Below the pieces are notes generated by a model. It did not search any database and had not been told where the DNA came from. It saw only the letters and a program-made list of their open reading frames with translations. From Pseudanabaena sp. (GTDB lineage: Bacteria; Cyanobacteriota; Cyanobacteriia; Pseudanabaenales; Pseudanabaenaceae), in assembly GCA_003249015.1 (NCBI GenBank), contig QBLS01000016.1, positions 1 to 64,000 of the forward strand: a stretch of DNA of 64,000 bases, given 5' to 3'. The translations under genes and the position numbers were made by a program. Below, piece by piece: positions 1-8,814 of the stretch (its first letter is position 1; each line of letters opens with the position of its first letter).

Positions 1-13
1 TGTCTCTTTTTAC

Positions 14-658
14 TTACTCTACTTTATTACTTTTCAACAACTTTGTAACATTACCGAATATAGCATCAGTCATTAAATTTAATTCGGGCAAGATATCAGA
101 CTCAATCCGTTGACCCGCAGTAAAAAGAAATAACTGGTACTCTCCTTCGATTAATTTACAAACTGTCACGGTGGGCTGTTTGGGCTTGCCGATGTGGCGC
201 ACCGCACCTAAAGCTAAGTAGTCCACAATCCAGTATTCAGCAATGCCCATCGCCTCATATTCAGCTAACTTCACCGCATAGTCATTGCGCCAATTGGTGC
301 TTACCACTTCAATTACCAAAGGCACAGTCTTTCCGTTTTGAATTACTGAAGACTTTTGCCAAAGCAGTTCATTTGCTAATTCCCGCCGATCTATAACCAC
401 TGCATCAGGAATAAACTCTGTCTCAGCCATTTCGGGCTTGATTAGGCAAGCCCTAGGAATTGAGAATGGCAAACTACATCTACGAATTTCAAAATTTAAT
501 TCAGCGATAAAAAAGCCACTAACATCTTCATGGCTACCTGTAGTCATAACTTCTTTGACCGCTCCTCTGTATAACTCATAGCGCTTACCATCTTCGGGAT
601 ACCACTCGATAAACTCTTCAAAAGTCATGCGATCGCGATCAACTAAGGCTTGTAACAT
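14..658 (-). CDS. Uma2 family (DUF820) PD-(D/E)XK nuclease-like protein
   Basis: 214 aa, the usual length of the Uma2/DUF820 family, which is greatly expanded in cyanobacteria. Visible family hallmarks are the N-terminal FEEFIEWYPEDGKRYELYRG segment, IPDAVVID near residue 80, and the EVVSTNWRNDY...EYEAMGIAEYWIVDY block that carries the PD-(D/E)XK-like acidic and lysine residues. The biological role is unknown; nuclease activity is inferred from the fold. It stands alone, divergent from the glycosyltransferase at 777, with a long palindrome between them. A second family member lies inside the urease operon (28195-28839). Confidence 0.9.
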   Translation of the reverse strand: MLQALVDRDRMTFEEFIEWYPEDGKRYELYRGAVKEVMTTGSHEDVSGFFIAELNFEIRRCSLPFSIPRACLIKPEMAETEFIPDAVVIDRRELANELLWQKSSVIQNGKTVPLVIEVVSTNWRNDYAVKLAEYEAMGIAEYWIVDYLALGAVRHIGKPKQPTVTVCKLIEGEYQLFLFTAGQRIESDILPELNLMTDAIFGNVTKLLKSNKVE

Positions 659-712
659 CGCTATACCTCTAACTTTTTGATTATGATTTGTCCTAAATTA
701 TAGCTGTGGTGA

Positions 713-755
713 CAAATATCTTAGGGCGGCGCTTCGCGCCGCCTTAAGATATTTG
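713..755. repeat. Long palindrome with GC core, between divergent genes
   Basis: Arms begin caaatatctta and meet at a GGCGGCGC-TTCG-type core. It sits in the divergent intergenic space, so it is not a simple terminator. It is one of the roughly forty palindromes of this type in the window. Confidence 0.75.
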
Positions 756-776
756 AGCAAAAAGATAAAAAACAAA

Positions 777-1880
777 ATGAAAAAACATATTTTATTCGTT
801 CTGCCCTATCTCAACCAAGGCGGAACCGAAAAGCAAGCTCTTAGTTTGATCGAAGGACTGCGCGATCGCTACACAATCTCTTTAATTGCTCCCGATGGCA
901 AAGGTGCACCACAGTTTCGAGCCTTACCGATTACGCAAAGAGAATTTACCAGATGGGACTTTAACTTTTTTAAAGGTATAAGCGAATTAATTAAAGGAAT
1001 TAAAGAAATTCATGCAGAACAGGCGATTGACTTAGTCCATGTCCATGGAGCGCACGAGTTGATGGCGGCGGTGCGCTTAGCCCTTGGCAAAGTGCCGATT
1101 ATCTTTACAGTGCATGGGTATCATGGCGATAGTGCCGAATTTAGCTATCGAATGTCCTGTTGGTTTAGTAATCGCTTCGCTAATCAAGTGATTAGTGTCT
1201 GCGAGGCTGAGTATAAAACCCTTAAGGAATTGGGATTAGATACTAGAAAACTCCATTTAATCTATAACGGAGTTAGTGAACCAACTCTGGATTCTTACAA
1301 ATCCAATAAAATTGCGGAAAAATTCAATCTTGATCCAACGAGTCAGATTATTCTCGGCACAGCCGCCCGCCTCAATGAAGCTAAAGGGCTGACTTATTTA
1401 TTGCAAGCATTTGCCGCAATTACCCCAGACAAGATCGGCAATAAAGAGCTAAGGCTTGCGATCGCAGGTACTGGCGAACTAGAAACATCCCTCAAACAAG
1501 AGGCTCAAGATTTGGGCATCAGCGATCGCGTAATTTTTGCAGGCTATCAAGATGACTTGCCCAACTTAATGAGTTTATTTGACATTTTTGTACTGCCATC
1601 TTTGCAGGAGGCTTGCAGTCTTGCCTGTGCCGAAGCGATGTCTCAAGCTAAGCCCGTGGTTGGCACTTGCGTAGGCGGCATCGCCGAACAAGTTAGCGAT
1701 CGCCAAACGGGTTTTATCGTGAATCCGCGAGATCCTGATGGGTTAGCAGCTCGACTAATCGAACTAATTAATGATCAAAACCTACGCGATCGCTTTGCCA
1801 AAGATGGCTATGCTCGTTACCGTCAACTGTTTTCTAGCGAGATGATGTTAGACAAAACCGCACAACTTTATGACAGTTAA
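777..1880 (+). CDS. Family 4 (GT-B) glycosyltransferase
   Basis: About 367 aa. The N-terminal Rossmann half starts with ILFVLPYLNQGGTEKQA, the GGxE motif typical of GT4 acceptor-side loops. The C-terminal half carries LGTAARLNEAKGLTYLL and the donor-binding LPSLQEACSLACAEAMSQAK with the EX7E-type spacing. Probably transfers a sugar to a cell-surface glycan; the substrate is not visible. A TTG at 753 would add eight lysine-rich residues but lies in the end of the palindrome; the ATG at 777 is preferred. The last Ser codon and stop are part of the palindrome that follows. Confidence 0.85.
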   Translation: MKKHILFVLPYLNQGGTEKQALSLIEGLRDRYTISLIAPDGKGAPQFRALPITQREFTRWDFNFFKGISELIKGIKEIHAEQAIDLVHVHGAHELMAAVRLALGKVPIIFTVHGYHGDSAEFSYRMSCWFSNRFANQVISVCEAEYKTLKELGLDTRKLHLIYNGVSEPTLDSYKSNKIAEKFNLDPTSQIILGTAARLNEAKGLTYLLQAFAAITPDKIGNKELRLAIAGTGELETSLKQEAQDLGISDRVIFAGYQDDLPNLMSLFDIFVLPSLQEACSLACAEAMSQAKPVVGTCVGGIAEQVSDRQTGFIVNPRDPDGLAARLIELINDQNLRDRFAKDGYARYRQLFSSEMMLDKTAQLYDS

Positions 1881-1916
1881 TTTTTGAAGTGCAGCTTCGC
1901 CGCACTTCAAAAACTG
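1874..1916. terminator. Convergent terminator palindrome mirroring the gene end
   Basis: The left arm starts inside the glycosyltransferase (last Ser codon plus stop, cagttaa) and continues tttttgaagtgc. The right arm is gcacttcaaaaactg, the inverted copy with a 4-nt indel. It separates two convergent genes and can serve both. Confidence 0.75.
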
Positions 1917-1919
1917 CCC

Positions 1920-2417
1920 TTAGTCAGCCATACTCAGATTTACAGTGATCGTCAACTTCAAAGATGAGTCAGTGTTTGAATCATGAATTTGCTGTAAATA
2001 GCGATCGCCAATTGGCTCAGTCAAGACCCTAGACAACAGTTGCAATAGCCGAGAAGCACCATTACTGATCTCTTGGCTAAAGGATTCCGTACCAGACAAA
2101 TTTATAGGTGCGGAAATTGCTGAGACTATCGGAGAGTTGTTAACAGGAACACTAGGAGTAATGGCTCGATTGCTGTAGCGGCGTAGAACTACTTGCAAAT
2201 TATTTTTAGTCACGCGATCGTTGAATGCATCTGACAATAACTGCCATAGTTTGTAACCAACGTCACGGATGTAAGCAGCGTCATAGCCCGCCTTTTCAGC
2301 AATCTCTGAATAGGTCTTACCTTCCCAAGTTTGGCGAAAGATAGCCTCTTGAATCGTACTAAGGCTCTTATTTCCCAAAACAGAATCCACGATATTGAGT
2401 GCGTCTTCAATAGTCAT
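1920..2417 (-). CDS. Orphan vMAP-like N-terminal HTH domain protein
   Basis: 165 aa. Residues 1-80 (MTIEDALNIVDSVLG..., RQTWEGKTYSEIAEKAGYD, IRDVGYKLWQLLS, VLRRY) match the helix-turn-helix-like domain that in cyanobacteria normally heads large NB-ARC/NACHT-WD40 or caspase-like STAND proteins (vMAP N-terminal domain). Here no NTPase follows; the rest is a Ser/Asn-rich linker and a short ILE-rich tail ending SLKLTITVNLSMAD. A GTG at 2429 precedes the ATG at 2417, but the GAGGAAG ribosome site lies between them, so 2417 is chosen. Function unknown; possibly an adaptor for a STAND protein encoded elsewhere. Confidence 0.65.
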   Translation of the reverse strand: MTIEDALNIVDSVLGNKSLSTIQEAIFRQTWEGKTYSEIAEKAGYDAAYIRDVGYKLWQLLSDAFNDRVTKNNLQVVLRRYSNRAITPSVPVNNSPIVSAISAPINLSGTESFSQEISNGASRLLQLLSRVLTEPIGDRYLQQIHDSNTDSSLKLTITVNLSMAD

Positions 2418-3015
2418 TTTCTTCCTCACATTTCACTAATTATTTATATGTGAATTTAGAATTTTTTCTAGTACATTTGACAAGTCAAAATGTTTTAATA
2501 GTTCTCATAATTTTTCTTACCTCACCAAACTAATAGTTTGTACTCAACACATGAAACGAAAAAATTACAAGCCCAAAAACATAGTTTTTATTTGACAATC
2601 AATTGCTCAACACCCTTCCGTTTGCATTCACAAGAGTGTTAGTGCACTTTTGTGAATTAGGACTAGACTTGATCAAAAGTTTTAGAAAAAACCTAAAATC
2701 ATTACAGTTAACAACATAAAAAGTAGAATGTTTTGTATGTTGTTTCCGTAAGCACAGCTAAGTTAGCACAGTTTATTTAAAACGGTTATTTAAGATAATT
2801 GTATATATGTAAACTCCAAAAACATTTAATAGCAAGGTTTTCAAGCCTTAACGATTCTTTTACATACAGGTTAAACTTGTTTTTAACGATAGGAAGTCCG
2901 ATATTTTATGACATCAATGCAGACATTAACCAGCAAATTATAGAAACGGAAAAAGTCTGATATTTTTTTCTAGCATTTTCTGACAAAGCAATAAAAGATT
3001 TAGCTAGTACAAACC

Positions 3016-3070
3016 AAAAACCAAGAATCGAGTGGCGGCGCTTCGCGCCGCCACTCGATTCTTGGTTTTT
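3016..3070. repeat. GC-core palindrome next to a TATAGC-type element
   Basis: Near-perfect 55-bp palindrome: aaaaaccaagaatcgagt arms around GGCGGCGC-TTCG-GCGCCGCC. The right flank (atgtcctacgcaag...gctttgctata) matches the flank of the element inserted at 36115-36229, so this looks like a whole mobile unit. Confidence 0.75.
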
Positions 3071-3097
3071 ATGTCCTACGCAAGACTTGCTTTGCTA

Positions 3098-3190
3098 TAT
3101 AGCTGTAAAAGTTAGGGCTTCGACTTCGCTCAGCCAGCGATATACGTTGGCTGAGCGAAGTCGAAGCCTCTTCATTTAAAATTGCTTGTA
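3098..3190. repeat. TATAGC-ended palindromic MITE-like element, copy 1
   Basis: Core palindrome ggcttcgacttcgctcagcc / ggctgagcgaagtcgaagcc at 3116-3168, with flanks tatagctgtaaaagttag and tcttcatttaaaattgc that recur at the other copies (6132-6275, 36063-36303, 37212-37264, 41099-41152, 62585-62688). Confidence 0.75.
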
Positions 3191-3258
3191 TATAGCCCAT
3201 CGCCCCTTAGATGAAGAGGATGGACGGCGCGGAGCGCCGCCACTCCTCTTCAGGTTTA

Positions 3259-4215
3259 TTAGCTAAAGCAGACAATCCAGAGGGGTAAGGCAAAAACTAA
3301 GCCGATGAAAGAGAGCGCGATCGTGCTGATTAGTAAATCCCGATCTAAGTTATACACTTCTGCCAAGATCAGCACAGATAAACCCGTAGGTGTGCCAGAC
3401 ATCAAAGTTAAAATCAAGCGCGGATCATCTCTCAAACCAAAGGCAGTCGCACCTAAACCGATCGCTAATGGCACAATTCCCACCCGTAAACCTGCAGCGA
3501 TCGCGGCAGGCTTAAGGCTTTCCCATTTCTCGATTTTACCGAGGCGCAACCCAACTAGGGTAAGGGCAAAGGCGATCGTCACCCAGATGCCCGTATCCAG
3601 AGCTGACTCAATGGATGGAGGCAAGCCAATCGGGCGAGTGTACCAGCCGATCGCAAATGCCCAGAGGCTTGGCACAGTTGCCACATTCAGGATCAGCTTC
3701 CACCAAGGCAGCTTTACGTGACTCTTGCCAAAGTAACTGGCGATAAACACCGCAATTCCATAATTGCCAGCGACATTACTGGCAATGCTATACAAAACCG
3801 CCCAATCGGTATAAGTGGAACTGGTTAAGGAATTAGTCAGGGTTAAGCCCACAAAACCCGTATTTCCGAGCATTGTCGCCAAGATAAAGCTTCCTAAACT
3901 GGAGCGATCGCTATCTTCACGCTTGACAAACTGCCAGCCTATCAGGGCAAGTAACCAACTGAGAATCAAAGCCGCGATCGCCACATAGGGAATGTAAGGT
4001 GTATCCGAGAACTCCGTATGTCTAGCCAAAACAAAGAGCTGTAATGGCACGCCCACCCAGTAAAGTCCTACACCCAAATATTTGGACAAATTAGCTGAAG
4101 CAAATCTTGAGATAACCAGTCCAACACCAGTCCACAGGACTAGTGGAAAATAGGCATTGGCAAGATCCCCTAAGTGAAAGATAGACCAAAAATTGGGATG
4201 ATCAGTTAGCAGCAT
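3259..4215 (-). CDS. AEC family permease (auxin efflux carrier-like)
   Basis: 318 aa from the ATG at 4215. About ten hydrophobic segments in the two-half layout of the AEC/PIN-like family, with LVLWTGVGLVISRF near the N terminus, ATMLGNTGFVGLTLT mid-protein and the typical GTPTGLSVLILAEVYNLD near the C terminus. Probably exports an organic acid or similar solute; substrate unknown. The ATG overlaps the 3' end of the upstream amidase gene by 14 nt, so translation is likely coupled. A longer start at 4299 would overlap by nearly 100 nt and is rejected. Confidence 0.85.
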   Translation of the reverse strand: MLLTDHPNFWSIFHLGDLANAYFPLVLWTGVGLVISRFASANLSKYLGVGLYWVGVPLQLFVLARHTEFSDTPYIPYVAIAALILSWLLALIGWQFVKREDSDRSSLGSFILATMLGNTGFVGLTLTNSLTSSTYTDWAVLYSIASNVAGNYGIAVFIASYFGKSHVKLPWWKLILNVATVPSLWAFAIGWYTRPIGLPPSIESALDTGIWVTIAFALTLVGLRLGKIEKWESLKPAAIAAGLRVGIVPLAIGLGATAFGLRDDPRLILTLMSGTPTGLSVLILAEVYNLDRDLLISTIALSFIGLVFALPLWIVCFS

Positions 4216-6037
4216 TGAGAATCCATTCGGTGATACCATCAGCCAGAGTTTTGGCAAGTAGCTTTTGCTGTTGGGGATTAATGATCCATTCAAACTCAAC
4301 AGGGTTAATCATAAAGCCTAACTCTAAAAGAACAGATGGCGCTACCGTAGGTCGGGCGAGGGCTAGATTATTCCAATAAACCCCATAGTCACGGCGATTC
4401 AGTTTTTGGGCTAGGTAAGTATTGATAAAACTTGCAAAACCTTGAGCTTGGGGATTGTACCAAAAAGCACCAACTCCCGAAGTATTGATCGCGTCACCAT
4501 TATCTGGCAGAGCATTGTAATGAATACTGATCGCTAGCGTTGGTTCTTCTTGAGCGATCAGGTTAACCCTTGGCTCCAGCAATACATCTGAGTCATCGGT
4601 GCGCGTCATGATTACTTTAGCTCCACGCGATCGCAATTCTGTTTCTAGGAGTTTGGAAGTAATTAGGGTGACATCCTTTTCAGGATAGCCCGTTGGACCA
4701 CGAGCGCCGAGATCTTCTTGGCTACCATGTCCTGCATCGAGCAAGATTTTTGTTCCTTGCAAAGGTGCGGTTTTGGCTGTCTGCTGAGAAATTTGCGGTG
4801 GATGTTTGAGAGAAACAATCAGAGTTGTGCCTTGATAGCGAACCTTATAACCCCATTGCTGCTTAGGTTTAAGATGAATTTTGTAAATTACCTTATCGGG
4901 ATCTGTTTGTTCCCAATCTATTTTATTAATGATTGAATCTGGATCAATGGAAATAGTGTCGGTTTGAGCGGTGACATTGTGGAGAGTCAGCGTAAATAGG
5001 CGATCGCTTTGAACAATGGAAATTGGTACAGGAACTTCAAGGGGAATCTTTACTTCTGTCCACACATTATTAAGAGGATTGACAATACGCTTAGTATTGA
5101 CACTACGCACAATTGACTTGGGAATAGTTTCTGCCTCTTCGATGGTGACAAGGCTATCTCTGACCCAACCACCATAGTCAAACCTAAGCCAGTTCCCTTG
5201 TTTTCCCGTAATTAGGGCTTTTGTGCCTTCGGGCAAAGGTGTTAAGCGGGAGAAGTCTGTACTTGCACCTGTTCGAGCATCAGCCGCGATCGCCTTCACA
5301 TGGGCAATCTGGAATTTTTTGGTCGATAGAATTTCTAGTTTACCTTTAGCTTCTTGCTTGATGAGGCGATCGCCTTGGCGCAGTTCATACTCAGGTTTGC
5401 CCAATTGTCCTGCAACTTCAAAAGTAGTACAACCACGGAAATAGCCCGAAGGTGACTCGGCATTGGCTTCATTGTCGCCTGTGAGTACCGATGAGTTGGG
5501 TGGTAGTTGGACATTGCGGCGGCGCGGCAACATGGCGATTTTCTGATCCCCTATTCTGACCGAGACTTCCGTTTTGGGCGTGGCGATCGCATCAAAACAA
5601 ATTCTCTCGTTAGGTTGTCTAGCAATGTCAACTGGGGGAAATAACGAATCACTAATAAAGCCAAATTCTGTAGGAGGGAGGGCAATCCGCGCTTCTCGGA
5701 TTACTTTGACATTAATTTTTTCTTTAAGTTGATCGCCTGTTCCCTCAGTATATTCAATATTGAAATTATTTTCGCCCAATTGCAGCGGTAAGCTCGGCGC
5801 AAAATGTCCCGCACTACTCCTTTGAATTAATTTGCCATTGATGCTGACATTGCCATTTTTAGGCGCAGTACCAATAAAGAATAGGCGATCGCTAATTGTC
5901 CGATGTTGCAATGGTGGATAGGTGAGGTGCAGCCCTGTGGGGGGGATAAATTCTTGGTTTGGGGTTTGAGCGCTAAGACTCGTGGCAGCTAGGAAGCTCA
6001 GTATCCCAATTAAAAAAATTCCGATCAATCGCCGCAT
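4202..6037 (-). CDS. N-acetylmuramoyl-L-alanine amidase (Amidase_3), secreted
   Basis: 611 aa with a clear signal peptide (MRRLIGIFLIGILSFLAATSLSAQ). A long beta-rich N-terminal region includes an SH3b-like stretch (ALITGKQGNWLRFDYGGWV) and precedes the catalytic domain at roughly 430-610. Zinc ligands are visible in LLDAGHG, the glutamate in YPEKDV and SIHYN; the catalytic glutamate is in VLLELGFM. Cleaves the amide bond between MurNAc and the peptide stem in the periplasm, as in cell separation or filament remodelling. Much longer than minimal AmiC because of the N-terminal region. First gene of a two-gene unit with the AEC permease. Confidence 0.92.
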   Translation of the reverse strand: MRRLIGIFLIGILSFLAATSLSAQTPNQEFIPPTGLHLTYPPLQHRTISDRLFFIGTAPKNGNVSINGKLIQRSSAGHFAPSLPLQLGENNFNIEYTEGTGDQLKEKINVKVIREARIALPPTEFGFISDSLFPPVDIARQPNERICFDAIATPKTEVSVRIGDQKIAMLPRRRNVQLPPNSSVLTGDNEANAESPSGYFRGCTTFEVAGQLGKPEYELRQGDRLIKQEAKGKLEILSTKKFQIAHVKAIAADARTGASTDFSRLTPLPEGTKALITGKQGNWLRFDYGGWVRDSLVTIEEAETIPKSIVRSVNTKRIVNPLNNVWTEVKIPLEVPVPISIVQSDRLFTLTLHNVTAQTDTISIDPDSIINKIDWEQTDPDKVIYKIHLKPKQQWGYKVRYQGTTLIVSLKHPPQISQQTAKTAPLQGTKILLDAGHGSQEDLGARGPTGYPEKDVTLITSKLLETELRSRGAKVIMTRTDDSDVLLEPRVNLIAQEEPTLAISIHYNALPDNGDAINTSGVGAFWYNPQAQGFASFINTYLAQKLNRRDYGVYWNNLALARPTVAPSVLLELGFMINPVEFEWIINPQQQKLLAKTLADGITEWILNAAN

Positions 6038-6073
6038 AGTGTTTCTAAATTATCTTTCGCCATTGCCAAGTGT

Positions 6074-6124
6074 AACCCAGAGAATGATTAGCGGCGCGAA
6101 GCGCTGCCAATCATTCTCTGGGTT
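6074..6124. repeat. GC-core palindrome
   Basis: Arms aacccagagaatgatt around agcggcgc-gaa-gcgctgcc with two mismatches in the core. Confidence 0.7.
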
Positions 6125-6131
6125 GCGAAAC

Positions 6132-6275
6132 TATAGCAATCTTAAATGAGTTGTGAAAGGCTTCGACACTTCGACAAGCTCAGCCAGCTTATATTACTGG
6201 CTGAGCGAAGCGAAGCACTGAGCTTGTCGAAGTGTCGAAGCCCTATTTTTCTCTAAATGATTTAGGACGGCTATA
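6132..6275. repeat. TATAGC-type palindromic element, long copy
   Basis: Core palindrome 6159-6242 is longer than the other copies: each arm adds acacttcgacaagct. Flanks tatagcaatcttaaatga and tttctctaaatgatttagga match the element family ends. Confidence 0.7.
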
Positions 6276-6353
6276 TGTCAGCTAATAAGAACCCAAAATG
6301 CGAGGAGCAGCACTTACCTTTTGAGCAATTATGCTTTAAATTTTTCCAAAGTA

Positions 6354-6406
6354 AACCAAACAGTAATAAAGAAATGGCTACGCCATTTCTTTATTACTGT
6401 TTGGTT
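6354..6406. repeat. AT-rich palindrome
   Basis: Near-perfect arms (aaccaaacagtaataaag) with core aaatggc-ta-cgccattt. It lies about 50 bp upstream of the VOC-like gene. Confidence 0.7.
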
Positions 6407-6452
6407 ACCTAAAATTATGCTATTCATCCTAATAACATAATTTTAATGATCG

Positions 6453-6776
6453 ATGGATAAAAAATTTCATATTGCGATTAATACCGCTGATTTAAAGGCT
6501 TCTATCTCTGAATACACCCTGAGGCTTGGCTGTAAACCTTGTGTAATTGTTCCAAACGACTATGCACTATGGCGCACAGAGTTTTTGAATTTCTCGGTGA
6601 GATGTTCAGATGATCGCGGTAATCTGAGGCATCTTGGCTGGGAAGATGGAACTGCTCTTGAATTCTCGAAAGATATTGATTGCAATGGAATCACTTGGGA
6701 GAAGTTCACAGCGCGTCAGCAGCAGGAAGAAATCGAGTCAATCTGGTCAGAGAAAGTCATAATTCGTGAAGATTAG
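6453..6776 (+). CDS. VOC (glyoxalase-like) superfamily small protein
   Basis: 107 aa. The start KFHIAINTADLKASISEYT and later FLNFSVRCSDDRGNLRHLGWED fit one beta-alpha-beta-beta-beta module of the vicinal oxygen chelate fold, as found in uncharacterised cyanobacterial glyoxalase-like proteins. A single module would need to dimerise. Metal ligands cannot be assigned with confidence, so enzymatic activity is open. A weak gap with a HIP1-like site separates it from the epimerase 104 bp downstream on the same strand. Confidence 0.6.
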   Translation: MDKKFHIAINTADLKASISEYTLRLGCKPCVIVPNDYALWRTEFLNFSVRCSDDRGNLRHLGWEDGTALEFSKDIDCNGITWEKFTARQQQEEIESIWSEKVIIRED

Positions 6777-6879
6777 GACATCGCTTTGTCAAACGTTAAG
6801 GATTCAAGCGATCGTTAACGATGCCAAAATTACCGATCAGTTTCATAATTAGGAGAGTTCACAACAGCAATTTTAAATA

Positions 6880-7821
6880 ATGAAAATTTTAGTCATGGGT
6901 GGCACCAGATTTATCGGTGTGTCCCTAGTCAAACAATTAGTTGCCCAAGGGCATGATGTCACCCTATTTAATCGAGGCAAAAAACCCTCACCTATCGCGG
7001 GACTGCGGACAATTATCGGTGATCGCACTGATCCGCAGCAGCTCAAGGAAAAGCTAGGCAATGAATCTTTTGAAGTGATTTTTGATAACAATGGTCGTGA
7101 GTTGAGTGATACTCAGCCCTTAGTGGAAATTTTTCGCGATCGCTTACAACATTTTGTTTACATGAGTTCGGCGGGTGTATACCTCGACAGTGATGTGCTG
7201 CCCTATGCAGAAACCGATGCCACTGACCCCAAGAGTCGTCACAAGGGCAAGCTCGACACCGAAGCCTATTTGCAGCAATTACGAGCCGAAAATGGATTTC
7301 CCTATACTTCCATTCGTCCTACCTATATCTATGGGCCCCAAAACTATAACGATGTAGAAGCTTGGTTCTTTGACCGCATTGTGCGCGATCGCCCCATCCC
7401 GCTCCCAGCGAATGGTAAATTTATTACCCAACTTGGTCATGTCGAAGATCTTGCTAGCGCGATGGTCACAGTCTTAGGAAACCAAAAGGCGATCGGCGAA
7501 ATTTACAATGTGTCCGATACTCGCTATGTCACTTTTATTGGACTTGCCAAGCAATGTGCGATCGCCGCAGGCAAAGATCCTAGCCAGCTAAACTTTGTGT
7601 ACTACAATCCCAAAGACTATGACTTCGGCAAGAAAAAGGCTTTCCCATTCCGCTTACAGCATTTCTTTGCCACCGTTGACAAAGCCATCCAAGATCTCCA
7701 TTGGCAACCCAAGTACGATCTTGTCTCTGGACTAAAAACTTCCTTTGAACAGGACTATCTAGTTAGACAACGTGGTCAAGCCGACATTGACTTTTCCACT
7801 GATGACCAAATTTTAAAGTGA
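6880..7821 (+). CDS. CSP41-like NAD-dependent epimerase/dehydratase (atypical SDR)
   Basis: 313 aa. Rossmann nucleotide motif MKILVMGGTRFIGVSLVKQL at the N terminus and VYMSSAGVYLDS followed by IRPTYIYGPQNYND in place of the classical YxxxK. The whole-length pattern (GHVEDLASAM, YNVSDTRYVTFIGLAKQCA) resembles plastid CSP41b and its cyanobacterial relatives, which bind or cleave RNA in plants. In cyanobacteria the role is unresolved. A good ribosome site (aggag, near 6851) lies further upstream than usual. A palindrome after the stop probably terminates it. Confidence 0.85.
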   Translation: MKILVMGGTRFIGVSLVKQLVAQGHDVTLFNRGKKPSPIAGLRTIIGDRTDPQQLKEKLGNESFEVIFDNNGRELSDTQPLVEIFRDRLQHFVYMSSAGVYLDSDVLPYAETDATDPKSRHKGKLDTEAYLQQLRAENGFPYTSIRPTYIYGPQNYNDVEAWFFDRIVRDRPIPLPANGKFITQLGHVEDLASAMVTVLGNQKAIGEIYNVSDTRYVTFIGLAKQCAIAAGKDPSQLNFVYYNPKDYDFGKKKAFPFRLQHFFATVDKAIQDLHWQPKYDLVSGLKTSFEQDYLVRQRGQADIDFSTDDQILK

Positions 7822-7827
7822 AAATTT

Positions 7828-7862
7828 TAGTTTTCATTTTGCCCAAGGCAAAATGAAAACTA
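7828..7862. terminator. Palindrome after CSP41-like gene
   Basis: tagttttcattttgcc / ggcaaaatgaaaacta hairpin starting 7 nt after the stop codon. Confidence 0.65.
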
Positions 7863-7925
7863 CTAGCCCCTTGCACAAAATCTATTTTTTAGGGTTTGCA
7901 CATTTCATATAGCCATAACAAACTA

Positions 7926-7980
7926 AAACCCAAGAAGTGAATGGCGGCGCTTCGCGCCGCCATTCGCTTCTTGGGTTTTG
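7926..7980. repeat. GC-core palindrome
   Basis: aaaacccaagaagtgaat arms around GGCGGCGC-TTCG; right flank tgtcctaa is shared with the copies at 3016 and 36115. Confidence 0.75.
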
Positions 7981-8021
7981 TGTCCTAAAGAGACTGGCTT
8001 AGGTAAGCGCAAAGCGCTGTA

Positions 8022-8756
8022 CTACTTTGTTTGAATGGCAGGTATTGCTGCTGAGTCACACATCTTGAACAAATTCCATTTTTCATTCCTAGTTTTTGCC
8101 TCAAAAGTCATTTGGTGATCGTTTTTTAATGCGTAAACATAGGTGATTTTTTCTTCGTCGGAGATCATCATTGTGAATGATTGACTGTTGTGGGCGATCG
8201 CATACGAGAATTCAGAGCGTGCAGAATTCCGCGTCTCATCAATAGATAGCCAAATCATTTTATTGTCTGAGGTAAAAATTGCTCTCAATGCCATCGCTCG
8301 AGGTGCAATCATCAGCCAAGTTCCAACCACTGGATTTTTTGGCGAAGAAGTTAGTTCAGGAGTCTCGCAAGCCTTTCTTAAATTAAGTTTATTGGAATAG
8401 GAGGTTCCTGAGGAGTTGAATAGGGTAGCTTTACCATCTGCTAGCACCTGAACGTCATAATTTGTAGTCACTCGATCGCTAGTTGTAATTGCTAACTTTT
8501 TACCGTCAGCAGAAAAAACGTACTTAGCGACTTCCTCAGATTCTATTCTGTCCTCATAGGCAACTATCGGCAAAATCATTACTTGCCCATCTGAAGTAAA
8601 GCGCATCCTAGACACACCTGAGTTACTATCGTCAGATATCCAAATACCAGTTAATGGATCTAGTGGTTTGGCAGCTAGTATCTCAGGGCTATAGGCAAAG
8701 GTAGAGATAGAAGCAGTGGTGGTGACAATGCCCAGCAAAATTCGATTCATAACCAA
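8022..8756 (-). CDS. Secreted protein with duplicated lipocalin-like domain
   Basis: 244 aa, family not recognised. A signal peptide is visible (hydrophobic stretch ILLGIVTTTASISTFAYS, then AA-K). The mature part is two similar beta-rich units: GIWISDDSNSGVSRMRFTSD and, about 100 residues on, GTWLMIAPRAMALRAIFTSD, each followed by alternating polar and hydrophobic strands. This suggests an internal duplication of a TIGR03066/DUF-like beta-barrel unit. Two cysteines (CET, MCD) sit at equivalent ends of each repeat. Probably periplasmic; function unknown. Confidence 0.6.
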   Translation of the reverse strand: MVMNRILLGIVTTTASISTFAYSPEILAAKPLDPLTGIWISDDSNSGVSRMRFTSDGQVMILPIVAYEDRIESEEVAKYVFSADGKKLAITTSDRVTTNYDVQVLADGKATLFNSSGTSYSNKLNLRKACETPELTSSPKNPVVGTWLMIAPRAMALRAIFTSDNKMIWLSIDETRNSARSEFSYAIAHNSQSFTMMISDEEKITYVYALKNDHQMTFEAKTRNEKWNLFKMCDSAAIPAIQTK

Positions 8757-8814
8757 AGTATTAAAGCAATATTGTTTTATATTCTTACTCAGTTAAGTTC
8801 TTAACCAATTCTGG

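Larger units (their letters stand above)
2418..3258. other. Long AT-rich intergenic region with two mobile palindromes
   Basis: About 840 bp without a convincing ORF. The first 590 bp are AT-rich with no recognised structure and may hold the promoter of the vMAP-like gene. The right part holds the GC-core palindrome (3016-3070) followed directly by a TATAGC-type palindromic element (about 3098-3190) and a short GC hairpin near 3221-3245. Confidence 0.6.
6038..6452. other. Intergenic region packed with three palindromes
   Basis: About 415 bp separating divergent genes. It holds a GC-core palindrome (6074-6124), a long TATAGC-type element (6132-6275) and an AT-rich hairpin (6354-6406). No ORF or RNA gene is evident. 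Confidence 0.6.

Noticed and set aside
713-755. Simple terminator for the first gene
   Set aside because: It lies between two divergent 5' ends, so it cannot terminate either gene.
3305-3721. 138-aa ORF opposite the AEC permease
   Set aside because: Shadow of the permease reading frame; HIP1-rich, no similarity to a known family, overlaps the whole gene.
4215-4299. Extended start for the AEC permease
   Set aside because: It would overlap the amidase coding region by about 100 nt, and the extra residues are not membrane-like.
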